A stretch of DNA of 64,000 bases from UBA1563 sp037440065 (GCA_037440065.1 JBBIUV010000016.1:682001-746000); one strand, 5' to 3'; counted from the first letter of the stretch, positions 45,922-54,023 are shown. Numbers and translations: made by a program. The notes: generated from the letters alone by a model not told the origin.

Positions 45922-45952
45922 CAAAGTTAAAACACTTTCTTAAAAAAAGCAA
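45922..45952 (-). promoter_or_regulatory. Candidate promoter of the small RNA
   Basis: On the minus strand TTGCTT (45952-45947), 17 bases, then TAACTTTG (45929-45922). The latter matches both a -10 hexamer (TAACTT) and the Bacteroidota -7 element TAnnTTTG exactly. The predicted start, an A near 45917, falls 3 bases before hairpin 1. Confidence 0.5.
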
Positions 45953-45971
45953 GTACTTTTTTTTGTTTTTT

Positions 45972-46385
45972 TTACTCCCCCATCACTTTTATAATTAATC
46001 TTTTTCTTCTTTGTCCGTCAAATTCGGCATAATAAATTTGCTGCCAAGGACCAAAGTCAAGTCGCCCATTCGTAACCGGTACGATTACTTCGTGATGAAT
46101 CAACAAACTTTTAAGATGGGCATCTCCGTTGTCTTCACCTGTTCGATGATGCAAATAATTTTGATTGAATGGAGCCAATTTTTCAAGCCACGTATCAATA
46201 TCTTGGATTAGTCCACTCTCAGCATCGTTAACATACACACCCGCAGTAATATGCATTGCCGATACAAGGATCATTCCTTCTTTTATTCCACTTTTTAGTA
46301 AAACATTTTCAACATCACTTGTAATATTTATGTAATCACGTTTCTTTTTTGTGTTGAACCACAAATAGTCAGTATATGTTTTCAT
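45972..46385 (-). CDS. YjbQ/UPF0047 family protein
   Basis: A 137-residue YjbQ-type protein: GMILVSAMHITAGVYVNDAESGL, YLHHRTGEDNGDAHLKSLL and GRLDFGPWQQIYYAEFDGQR are the conserved segments, with histidines clustered at the likely active site. Family members have been reported to have weak thiamine-phosphate-synthase activity, but the physiological role is unclear. The gene starts 3 bases after the prfB stop and is the last protein gene of this minus-strand run. Confidence 0.9.
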   Translation of the reverse strand: MKTYTDYLWFNTKKKRDYINITSDVENVLLKSGIKEGMILVSAMHITAGVYVNDAESGLIQDIDTWLEKLAPFNQNYLHHRTGEDNGDAHLKSLLIHHEVIVPVTNGRLDFGPWQQIYYAEFDGQRRKRLIIKVMGE

Positions 46386-46388
46386 TGA

Positions 46389-47490
46389 TTAAGCACTTCT
46401 AAATTTTAATAAAAAGGCTTTAATAAATTTATTCAAATCACCATTCATTACCCCTTGAGTATCCGAAGTTTCAACATCAGTGCGGTGGTCTTTAACCATA
46501 TTATAGGGATGGAAAACATATGAACGGATTTGACTTCCCCATTCAATCTTCATTTTTGTCCTTTCAATTTCATCTAAAGCTTCTTCCTGTTTTTCTAATT
46601 CCTTTTGATAGAGTTTGGATTTAAGCAATTTCATTGCATTCACTTTGTTTTGAGTTTGGGACCTTTCACTCTGACACGCAGCTACAGTATTCGTGGGAAT
46701 GTGGGTAATTCTTACTGCAGTTTCAACTTTGTTTACATTCTGTCCCCCTTTACCACCGGAACGATAAGTATCAACGCGTAAATCAGCTGGATTAATCTCA
46801 ATTTCTATTGTATCATCAATCTCGGGAATAACAAAAACAGAGGCAAACGATGTGTGTCTTCTTTTATTCGAGTCAAAGGGAGATATACGAACCAAACGAT
46901 GTACTCCATTTTCGGCTTTTAAATAGCCAAATGCATATTCTCCTGTGACTTCGATTGTTGCACTTTTAATACCTGCTCCATCGCCGTCAAGGATATCAAG
47001 AAGAGTAATTTTAAAATTGCTTTGTTCTCCATATCTGATGTACATCCGCATGAGCATATCAGCCCAATCTTGCGCTTCAGTTCCACCGGCACCGGAATGA
47101 ATTGTAAGAATGCAATTTTTATTGTCATCTTTTCCGCTAAGCATGCTTTTAAACTCAACGTCTTCAATTGAAGAAAGTAAATCATTCAACTCTGTTTGAA
47201 TTTCAGTTGTGAATGAATCATCTTCTTCCGAGGAAGCAAGCTCGATTAAGTCATTCAGATTATCAGCTTTGCGATTGAGAGTATTCCAAAGATCAGCCCA
47301 ATCTTGCAAAGCCTTTAGTTGTTGTAAAATCTTTTGAGCGTTTTTTTGATCGTCCCAAAAATTTTTTCCCTCAGTTTTGGCTTTTAATTCAGATATAACG
47401 ATTTCATTTTTATCTAAGTTAAAGATAACCTCGTAGATTGTCTATTCGTTTTCTATAGTCTGTTAATGTTTTTAATTCATCATTGTACAT
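46389..47490 (-). CDS. prfB: Peptide chain release factor 2, with programmed +1 frameshift
   Basis: RF2 terminates translation at UGA and UAA. The gene is split by frame: codons 1-23 (47490-47422, MYNDELKTLTDYRKRIDNLRGYL) end at an in-frame TAA (47421-47419); skipping one base continues as NLDKNEIVISELK and on to 46389. The joined product is 366 residues, the normal RF2 length, with SGAGGTEAQDW, the GGQ loop RSGGKGGQNVNKVETAVR, and the RF2 recognition region (in RF2 of the SPF type; here the text around residues 205-215 reads SPFDSNKRRHTSFAS). The second part alone would lack the N-terminal domain and its first possible start is a TTG. AAGGA precedes the ATG at 47490. Confidence 0.92.
47418..47433 (-). 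promoter_or_regulatory. RF2 programmed +1 frameshift site with TAA
   Basis: Minus strand CGAGGTTATCTTTAAC: a Shine-Dalgarno-like GAGGT, TAT, the slippery CTT codon, then in-frame TAA and C. It matches the known RF2 autoregulatory element except that the stop is TAA rather than TGA. Confidence 0.9.
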
Positions 47491-47553
47491 AGTTTGTGTC
47501 CTTATCATTTTCCTGGAAATTTCTGATTAGAAATCTCCATGTATTATCTAAGA

Positions 47554-47865
47554 TTAAATTTCAATTTCCATCCGCAATAAAGCTGCTGCGAGCGTTTTCC
47601 CTTGCGCATCAAGTTTTAATGAAACTGTTCCACCGCCACCTAAAGTATTGTGTAAAATAAAATTGAGCGCTTTTAGGTTTGGGAGTTCGTAGCGTTCAAC
47701 TTTTCCAAGACAAATGCCGGTGAAATGTTGTTTTACTTTTTCAGCAGTTAAATGTTTGCGAATTATTTCATAACCATTTGTATCGTAAGCAATGATTCCA
47801 ACATTTGCAGCATCCCCTTTATCGCCGCTTCTTCCGTGAGCAATATCAATCAATTTGATTTTCAT
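47554..47865 (-). CDS. AtuA C-terminal-like domain protein
   Basis: A 103-residue stand-alone copy of the ferredoxin-fold domain found at the C-terminus of AtuA-type proteins: LIDIAHGRSGDKGDAANVGI at the start, LHNTLGGGGTVSLKLDAQGK near the end. It starts 32 bp after the AtuA-like gene, which lacks this domain, so the two products probably form one enzyme. The pathway in this organism is unknown. prfB starts 63 bp downstream. Confidence 0.8.
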   Translation of the reverse strand: MKIKLIDIAHGRSGDKGDAANVGIIAYDTNGYEIIRKHLTAEKVKQHFTGICLGKVERYELPNLKALNFILHNTLGGGGTVSLKLDAQGKTLAAALLRMEIEI

Positions 47866-47897
47866 AAATTTTTCTTCGATTTAGTTTTCTTCAATGG

Positions 47898-49265
47898 TTA
47901 TAATTCTAAAATTTCAACTTTAGGTTCGACAAGTTTTTTATCGAGTAACGCTGGCCAATAAGCAACAACTTCATTAGGTTTTGGTCTTCCTCCCGCAAAA
48001 CCGGTAACACTCGGTGGTCCGGTTAAAATCAAGGGAGCAATTTCTTTTCCAAATCTTCCAACTGAAGCAAAATCATGCGAACGGACTGAAATCCGTAATT
48101 GTATTTCGTTAATCAAATCTTCATCGAGTTCCGTTGCTAGTGGACCATGACATGAATTATAACCAACAAATTCAGTTCTTATTTCATCAAAAGTTAAATT
48201 GAGCAGTTCTAATCTTTTTCTTAAAATTTTATCAGCCGCTTTAGCTTTGGTAAACGCTTGCGGCCATGAATAAGTTAAACTGCCCGATGCCGAAAATCCA
48301 TCTGCATAAGAGCATGAAACTTTGTAAAAAGCTGTTTCAGGTTTTCCTTTTATTCCAAATACTTTCACTCTGTTCTCACCAATTTGTTCTACGTGAATTG
48401 ATGTAAAATCAGCGACACAATCGGGAGTGATATATTCCGAGGGATCGCCAATTTCATAAAGTAATTGCTCACTTACTGTATCAACGGTAACTTTACCGCC
48501 AAGTGCTTCATGTTTAGTTATTACAAATTCTCCCGTTGGGAATGCTTCACAGATGGGAAAACCTATCTCTGCAAAATTTGGGACAGATTCCCAATCGCCT
48601 AAAAAGTTTCCTCCGGTTGATTGAGCGCCGCACTCTAAAATGTGTCCTGCAATTGTTCCTGCCGACAAAAGATCGTAATCGTTTTGCTTCCAACCAAATT
48701 CATAAATCATTGGGGCCAGTGTTAAACCTGTATCTGTTGTTCTGCCGGTAATAACAATGTCAGCACCTTTTTGAAGTGCTTCAACAATTGGGAATGCCCC
48801 GAAGTAAACATTTGCGCTTAATAATTTTTCTTTTACTGAAAAGATTGAGACTCCTGTTTCCATATTCTTCAAATCAGAACCATGTACAATCAATTCATCA
48901 ATTTTATTTTTAATGTCATCTCCCAAAACAATCCCGATCTTCATGCCGGAAATTCCGAGAGATTCGGCAACTTTAACGATCGCTTTGCCGCAAGCGATGG
49001 GATTTACGCCACCACCATTTGTAATAATTTTTATTTTTTTTTCTTTACAGATTGGCAAAATTCTCTTCATCAACTCAGGAATATCTTTAGCATATCCAAG
49101 CTCTGGATTTTTGTTTTTTTGCTTTTGAAGAATGGACATCGTTACCTCAGCCAGGTAGTCCATTACAAGATAATCAATTTCACCTTTTGTAACCTGATAA
49201 TATGGAGCTTCAATGAGATCGCCCCAAAAACCTTGCCCGGACGCAATTCTGATTTTGTCTTTCAT
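47898..49265 (-). CDS. AtuA-like protein (DUF1446), acyclic-terpene-type
   Basis: A 455-residue cytoplasmic protein of the DUF1446 family: RIASGQGFWGDLIEAPYYQ at the N-terminus, IITNGGGVNPIACGKAI, ADIVITGRTTDTGLTLAPMI, AGHILECGAQSTGGNF and GRFGKEIAPLILTGPPSVTGFAGGRPKPNE. The name-giving AtuA takes part in acyclic terpene (citronellol) use in Pseudomonas, but most relatives are uncharacterised and the other atu genes (for example the geranyl-CoA carboxylase) are absent here. The start overlaps the end of miaA by 4 bases. Confidence 0.85.
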   Translation of the reverse strand: MKDKIRIASGQGFWGDLIEAPYYQVTKGEIDYLVMDYLAEVTMSILQKQKNKNPELGYAKDIPELMKRILPICKEKKIKIITNGGGVNPIACGKAIVKVAESLGISGMKIGIVLGDDIKNKIDELIVHGSDLKNMETGVSIFSVKEKLLSANVYFGAFPIVEALQKGADIVITGRTTDTGLTLAPMIYEFGWKQNDYDLLSAGTIAGHILECGAQSTGGNFLGDWESVPNFAEIGFPICEAFPTGEFVITKHEALGGKVTVDTVSEQLLYEIGDPSEYITPDCVADFTSIHVEQIGENRVKVFGIKGKPETAFYKVSCSYADGFSASGSLTYSWPQAFTKAKAADKILRKRLELLNLTFDEIRTEFVGYNSCHGPLATELDEDLINEIQLRISVRSHDFASVGRFGKEIAPLILTGPPSVTGFAGGRPKPNEVVAYWPALLDKKLVEPKVEILEL

Positions 49266-50191
49266 GCTAAACCGTTTATTTGTAGTAGAATTTCATTTTT
49301 AATGGTGATCAAATCTAATTCATTTTTAATATCGAACCAATGTATGCGGTCATCTTTTCTGAACCATGTCATTTGTCGTTTTGCGTATCTCCGCGTATTC
49401 CGTTTGATAAGCGTAATTGCAGTCTCAAGGGAAATTTCTTTTTTTAAGTATGAGATTATTTCTTTATATCCAACAGAGTTTAACGAGTTTAATGTTTCGC
49501 TATGGCCTTTTTTTAAAATTGATTCTACTTCATTCACTAATCCTTTGGAGATCATCTCGTCAACTCGACGTTCAATTCGCTTATAAAGAAGTTCTCGCTC
49601 CCAATTTAATCCAAACTGAAGGAAATTATAATTTTCACGATTACGAATTTGTTCTGCATGAAAATCAATAATCGATTTGCCGGTAAGATAAAAAACTTCA
49701 AGAGCTCTAATTACTCTCTTCCAATTTTGTGGGAGCATTGTTTTTGCAGATGATGGATCTACTTTTAATAATTCTTGATAAAGATGCTCGACGCCAAATT
49801 TTTCTTTTTTATTCGATAGTTCATCCCGTAACGTATCATCTGCTGGAAGGTCTACAATTCCATCAGTTAAAGCTTTTATGTACAAACCAGACCCACCGGT
49901 GATGATAGGTATTTTCTTAATTTTTAATAAGTTATCAATTTTTTCTAATGCTTGTTTTTCATAAAGACTCACATCGTAGTTTTCGTTTAATTCAACCAGA
50001 TTAATAAATGAATGAGGGATTTCCTCCAACTCCTTTTGGGAAGGTTTCGCCGTCCCGATATCAATATTTCTATAAACCTGTCTGCTGTCCGCAGAAATTA
50101 TCTCCGTTCTCAATTCTTTCGCAAGTTGTAACGATAAATTTGATTTCCCGGAGCAAGTCGGACCAACGATTACTAATACTAATTGTCCCAA
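49262..50191 (-). CDS. miaA: tRNA dimethylallyltransferase
   Basis: Transfers a dimethylallyl group to A37 of tRNAs reading UNN codons. About 309 residues, standard length. P-loop GPTCSGKSNLSLQLA at 10-24, the substrate-binding ISADSRQVYRNIDIGTAKP, ITGGSGLYIKALTDGI, and the C-terminal RNTRRYAKRQMTWFR. The only start before the P-loop is TTG at 50191, inside the last 13 bases of pcm; AGGACG lies upstream of it. The end overlaps the AtuA-like gene by 4 bases. Confidence 0.94.
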   Translation of the reverse strand: MGQLVLVIVGPTCSGKSNLSLQLAKELRTEIISADSRQVYRNIDIGTAKPSQKELEEIPHSFINLVELNENYDVSLYEKQALEKIDNLLKIKKIPIITGGSGLYIKALTDGIVDLPADDTLRDELSNKKEKFGVEHLYQELLKVDPSSAKTMLPQNWKRVIRALEVFYLTGKSIIDFHAEQIRNRENYNFLQFGLNWERELLYKRIERRVDEMISKGLVNEVESILKKGHSETLNSLNSVGYKEIISYLKKEISLETAITLIKRNTRRYAKRQMTWFRKDDRIHWFDIKNELDLITIKNEILLQINGLA

Positions 50192-50814
50192 CCTTCGCGT
50201 CCTATCAGCGGTACAAATGTAAAAGAAGGGACCTGCTTTTGACTAAAATCATTTTCACCTTCTTTCGCAATAATGGTTAAAATTTGTGAAGTTTTGTCAC
50301 CAACCGGAATTACTAATCTCCCGCCAACCGCCAATTGTTTTTTCAACGATGCAGGGACACTTGGTGAACCAGCGGTAACAATAATCCCATCATAAGGGGC
50401 GTACTCTTCCCACCCTATTGTTCCATCACCGAACTTTAAAAATGCATTAATATTTTTTTCGTCAAATAGTTTCCTGGTTCGCGCATAAATATCAAACTGC
50501 CTCTCAATACTAAAAACTCTCATTTCCATATTAACCAAAATCGCAGCTTGGTACCCAGAACCTGTACCTAATTCCAAAACCTTCGCTCCCTTTTTAAGTT
50601 GGAGAGCTTGTGTCATAAATGCAACCGTGTAAGGTTGAGAAATCGTTTGACCAAAACCAATCGGCAAAGCAACATCTTTGTAAGCGTGCGGCTCAAGAGC
50701 TTTCGGAAGAAATTGGTGTCTTTCTACTCGTAAAAATGCTTCGAGGACAAGGTTATCAGTAATTTTTCGTTCTTTTAACTTTTCAACTAATTCTTTTCGT
50801 TCTGATTCAAACAT
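50179..50814 (-). CDS. pcm: Protein-L-isoaspartate O-methyltransferase
   Basis: A 211-residue SAM-dependent repair enzyme that methylates isoaspartyl residues in damaged proteins. Motifs: the substrate/SAM region GFGQTISQPYTVAFMTQAL, motif I KVLELGTGSGYQAAIL, and DGIIVTAGSPSVP (motif II). Normal length, cytoplasmic, without signal peptide. It is first in the minus-strand run pcm-miaA-AtuA pair-prfB-yjbQ and overlaps miaA by 13 bases. Confidence 0.95.
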   Translation of the reverse strand: MFESERKELVEKLKERKITDNLVLEAFLRVERHQFLPKALEPHAYKDVALPIGFGQTISQPYTVAFMTQALQLKKGAKVLELGTGSGYQAAILVNMEMRVFSIERQFDIYARTRKLFDEKNINAFLKFGDGTIGWEEYAPYDGIIVTAGSPSVPASLKKQLAVGGRLVIPVGDKTSQILTIIAKEGENDFSQKQVPSFTFVPLIGREGWDN

Positions 50815-50904
50815 AAATATTTTTTTTATTAGTAAATCAAAATATAGATATTTCGGTAATTATCTCTAATTTTCAATAGAAAGAATTATTTAAGAGTATT
50901 TAAA

Positions 50905-51423
50905 ATGTTTGATGGAATTTACGGACCAATCATAATTATGTTGTTGCGTATTTGTGATGTTACTATCGGGACATTTAGAACAATTTTAGTTGTGCAAGGG
51001 AGGCGATATTTAGCAGGGTTGGCTGGATTTTTTGAAGTTTTAATATGGGTTTTTGCAATACGAATCGTATTTCAACATTTGGATAACATTTCGAACATGT
51101 TCGGTTACGCTATTGGATTTAGTCTCGGGAATATCTTGGGTATTACTCTCGAACAGAAAGTTGGTTTGGGATTTTTACAAGTGACGATAATTTCAAAATT
51201 TCTAACAGACAAAATAGTTTACGCATTAAGAAGGGCAAAAATAGGTGCAACTATCATTCCCGGAGAAGGCGGAACAGGAGGAGTTGCAATTATTATTTGT
51301 GTTGTTCCCCGAAAATCACGTAAAGAAACAATTGACATTATTGAATCTATTGATCCTGACGCATTTATAACAGTTCAATCTTCCCTACCTTACCGTGGAT
51401 TTATCCATGGTGCCAGAAAGTGA
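50905..51423 (+). CDS. UPF0316/DUF2179-type membrane protein
   Basis: A 172-residue inner-membrane protein of the UPF0316 (YebE-like, DUF5698/DUF2179) family: three hydrophobic helices in residues 1-95 (IIIMLLRICDVTIGTFRTILVVQG, LIWVFAIRIVF, GYAIGFSLGNILGITLEQ) and a small cytoplasmic C-terminal domain with GATIIPGEGGTGGVAIIICVVPRKS and DAFITVQ. The family's function is unknown. It stands alone, 97 bp before the pilin-like cluster and divergent from pcm. Confidence 0.88.
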   Translation: MFDGIYGPIIIMLLRICDVTIGTFRTILVVQGRRYLAGLAGFFEVLIWVFAIRIVFQHLDNISNMFGYAIGFSLGNILGITLEQKVGLGFLQVTIISKFLTDKIVYALRRAKIGATIIPGEGGTGGVAIIICVVPRKSRKETIDIIESIDPDAFITVQSSLPYRGFIHGARK

Positions 51424-51520
51424 TTTATAACAGGGATAGTAATTTTTTAACCTTTTTTTATTTCCAACTATCAATTTTTGTGTTATATTGCCGATAATGA
51501 AATAAAGCAGAGGTGTTTCT

Positions 51521-51997
51521 ATGCAACAACTTTTAGTTATAGGTGCAATTATAATTTTAGGCAGCCTAGTTTTAACTTTTAACAGATCAACCCAGAATGT
51601 AAACGAAAATAACTATTACAATATAGCCCTTATAGATGCAACCGCCTCAGCTCAATCATTAATCGAAGGAATTCAGACAAAAGCGTTTGATGAACATACG
51701 ATTACTTCGAGTATTTCAGCGACAAGTTCACTTACTGCTAATGCTTCTTTAGGACCCGATGCCGGAGAATCTGTTCCCACTCAATTTGATGACGTAGATG
51801 ATTATAAAAACTATAGAGATGTAGACACATTTCAACAATTTGGTCAGTTTAATGTTTCGGTAGATGTAAATTATGTCCGAAAATATTCGCCAGAGACAGT
51901 TTCGTCAACTCCAACTTTTTTGAAGAAGATCGATGTAACAGTTACTAATACCAATTTGGCACATCCATTAACCCTTTCAAGAATCATAAGTTATTAA
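51521..51997 (+). CDS. PilV/GspI-like membrane-anchored minor-pilin-type protein
   Basis: A 158-residue protein. One N-terminal hydrophobic helix (about 3-20) begins almost at the first residue; then an amphipathic helix with ATASAQSLIEGIQTKAFDE (about 41-59), reminiscent of the LAQxLIExI..FDE segment of PilV/GspI; then a beta-rich ectodomain. No Gly-Phe prepilin-peptidase site is visible and no glutamate at position +5, so classic pilin processing is doubtful. GAGGTG precedes the ATG. It is first in a three-gene cluster (next start 1 base after its stop). Confidence 0.55.
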   Translation: MQQLLVIGAIIILGSLVLTFNRSTQNVNENNYYNIALIDATASAQSLIEGIQTKAFDEHTITSSISATSSLTANASLGPDAGESVPTQFDDVDDYKNYRDVDTFQQFGQFNVSVDVNYVRKYSPETVSSTPTFLKKIDVTVTNTNLAHPLTLSRIISY

Positions 51998-51998
51998 T

Positions 51999-52574
51999 AT
52001 GAGCACGATGTTAGATATTATTGGTTCATTTATTACTGGCGCTACAGTAATTCTCGTGGTTTTGAATTTAAATTTTCAAATAACCACATCGCAGAGAGAG
52101 AATTATTTCAGTTCTCTTTCCCAAACTGAAGTAATTACCTTTGCAAATATTCTTGAAAATGATTTTTATAAAATTGGTTTTCAAAGTAGTACTCCAAACA
52201 TTATAACTACAGCAGATTCTGTAGCAATTAGGTTTTATGCCGATATAGATAATGATACTACCGCTGAACAGGTCTATTACAATTTGGGGACTTTTTCAGA
52301 TTTATCAGGTACGACAAATCCTAACGATCGACCAATTTATCGAAAGGTTGATGTCGGCTCAACACAACTTATTGGTTCTGCCCGATCGATGCAATTATCT
52401 TACTATGATTCAATTGGAAACCAGCTACAATATTCTACTCTAGGCAGTCAAGCAAATCGAAATCGAATCAAAAAAATCGGGATTAACTATGTGTTTGAAA
52501 CTCCCTACCCGGTTGATGGAAATTATCAACGGGTGCAGTGGAAAAAATTTATTAACCCAAGAAATTTAAACTAA
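51999..52574 (+). CDS. PilW/GspJ-like membrane-anchored minor-pilin-type protein
   Basis: A 191-residue protein: short N-terminus, one hydrophobic helix (about 7-27, IIGSFITGATVILVVLNLN), then an extended helix and FANILENDFYKIGF (about 47-60), which recalls the LxxDlRxAGY segment of PilW/GspJ. The rest is beta-rich and ends FINPRNLN. As with its neighbours, no class III prepilin leader is recognisable. Stops 9 bases before the next start. Assignment rests on short motifs and gene order, so it is tentative. Confidence 0.5.
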   Translation: MSTMLDIIGSFITGATVILVVLNLNFQITTSQRENYFSSLSQTEVITFANILENDFYKIGFQSSTPNIITTADSVAIRFYADIDNDTTAEQVYYNLGTFSDLSGTTNPNDRPIYRKVDVGSTQLIGSARSMQLSYYDSIGNQLQYSTLGSQANRNRIKKIGINYVFETPYPVDGNYQRVQWKKFINPRNLN

Positions 52575-52583
52575 GAGACTACT

Positions 52584-54023
52584 ATGGGACGAAGTGTATT
52601 AATTTATGTCATGGGGACTTTCATAATTTTATCAATTGCGTTATTGAACGCCGGACGAAGTGTTGATACTGCAGGGTCGAAGTCTGTGGAATACATGAGA
52701 GATTCAAAGGCTAGAAATATCTGTAATAGTATGACGAGTATTCTATTAAGCAGATTAGCCGATAGCTCCTCATTAAGAATCGAAACTCCGGTAACCGAAT
52801 CATTGATGGGAGGTTCAGTAACTTATCAAATGTACTCTGTAAATTCTGTTGGTGATAGCGGAAACGACAGTCATGAAGGAGAAGACCATGGTGACGATCA
52901 TGAAGATGATGATCACGGCGATGGTCACGAAGGTGACGATCATGGAGATGAACATGAAAGTAGTGATCATTCATCGATAATGAATTCTTCATTATCGCAA
53001 CCAAATCAAACAATTTTTACTGCAAGTATTTTAGGGGCTTTCAGTTTTGCAAGTGCAGCTGCTGCATTTGATGAAGACCACTCTGAAGATCATGAGAGTG
53101 ATGATGAAGATGAAGGTCATGATCATGATGTCGATCACGACGATGATGACGATCCGTCTGACGGCGACACTGTGAAGATAGTTGTCTCTGCAACAATATC
53201 TAACAGTACACAGACACAAACAACGTATGTTGCAATTGTTCCTCCCTCATCAGCAACTACAGAGGCAATTCAGGGAAGTGTTGCCAGCAACAGTCCGATT
53301 GAGACTAAAGGAAACATGGTGGTTGATGGAAGAAATCATGATATGAATGGAATATTGGTCTCCAACACAGGAACTTATGGTATTTGGACAACATCAACTT
53401 TAAGCCAAAGTGGAAGTTCAAAAATTGGTGGAACTAAAGGTTCAACTGATTACGCACCTTCAAAACCGGCTAATTCAAATGCTATCAAAACTTCAGCAGC
53501 TTTTCCTTCCGGAAGTTTTCCAAATTCGCCAGATAAAGTATTTGGTGGAAGTAGTGCAGGATTTCCAGAAGGAACAATTAAAAATTTTGCAATTAGCGGT
53601 GCAAATGGTAGCCAATATGTAACCGATCCGGCAGATCTCTCAACTCCATTAACTGGAATCACTTATGTCGAATTAGCAAGCGGAAGTACTTGGCAATCAA
53701 TGGACATTTCTGGAACCGGAGTTCTAATTGTTCACAATGCCGCTGGAAATGCGATCATTAAAAATTTAAATAGTGGAACATTCAAAGGTATTATTATTGC
53801 TGATGATATTATCCATGTGCATACAAACATTTATGGCGCTGTTATAGGACTGAGCCCAAGCCCTTCCGAAGGTAATTGTTTGGGAAATGGGAATGGTTCA
53901 ATTTTGTATTCAAAAGATGCTGTCAATCAGGCTATCAATACTGTCAATTCTTGCACAACCTCAAGAAACTATGGCTTTGGAAAAACAAGAATGAATGTTA
54001 TCGGTTGGTATGATCAAAGATAG
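52584..54023 (+). CDS. PilX-like protein with Asp/His/Glu-rich insertion
   Basis: A 479-residue protein with an N-terminal hydrophobic helix (about 4-22, SVLIYVMGTFIILSIALL) and helical ARNICNSMTSILLSRL, as in PilX-type proteins. Between GSVTYQMYS (77-85) and DTVKIVVSATI (195-205), which look like consecutive beta strands, lies an insertion with a His/Asp/Glu cluster (about 94-130), a hydrophobic stretch (143-162, TIFTASILGAFSFASAAAAF) and a second cluster (163-195). The C-terminal part (about 230-450) is Gly/Ser/Asn-rich, with beta-helix-like GVLIVHNAAGNAIIKNL. Two Cys near 434 and 460 may form a disulfide. Last of the pilin-like trio. Confidence 0.55.
   Translation: MGRSVLIYVMGTFIILSIALLNAGRSVDTAGSKSVEYMRDSKARNICNSMTSILLSRLADSSSLRIETPVTESLMGGSVTYQMYSVNSVGDSGNDSHEGEDHGDDHEDDDHGDGHEGDDHGDEHESSDHSSIMNSSLSQPNQTIFTASILGAFSFASAAAAFDEDHSEDHESDDEDEGHDHDVDHDDDDDPSDGDTVKIVVSATISNSTQTQTTYVAIVPPSSATTEAIQGSVASNSPIETKGNMVVDGRNHDMNGILVSNTGTYGIWTTSTLSQSGSSKIGGTKGSTDYAPSKPANSNAIKTSAAFPSGSFPNSPDKVFGGSSAGFPEGTIKNFAISGANGSQYVTDPADLSTPLTGITYVELASGSTWQSMDISGTGVLIVHNAAGNAIIKNLNSGTFKGIIIADDIIHVHTNIYGAVIGLSPSPSEGNCLGNGNGSILYSKDAVNQAINTVNSCTTSRNYGFGKTRMNVIGWYDQR

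Larger units (their letters stand above)
45586..45971. other. 386-bp intergenic region holding a candidate sRNA
   Basis: No protein gene of credible length. The part next to yjbQ (45846-45952) holds the promoter-hairpin-terminator unit described separately. The remaining 260 bases before the TPR-kinase start are AT-rich and should contain that gene's promoter; I see no strong consensus there. Confidence 0.7.

Noticed and set aside
45878..45930. A 25-codon plus-strand frame (MPGGGLPGV...) through the sRNA hairpins
   Set aside because: No ribosome site; the G-U wobble, promoter and terminator all favour a minus-strand RNA instead.
46389..47309. RF2 read as a short gene starting at MQDWADLW
   Set aside because: That start is an internal TTG; the frameshifted reading from 47490 gives the full-length N-terminal domain.
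48882..49586. 234-codon plus-strand frame opposite the AtuA-like and miaA genes
   Set aside because: It spans the junction of two well-supported genes in antisense and has no recognisable domain.
52711..53013. His/Arg-rich minus-strand frame opposite the Asp/His-rich insertion
   Set aside because: Its odd composition is simply the reverse complement of the GAT/CAT-rich repeat in the pilin-like gene.
52863..53168. Possible CRISPR-like or satellite repeat
   Set aside because: The periodicity is in codons for Asp, His and Glu within one open frame; there are no regular repeat-spacer units.
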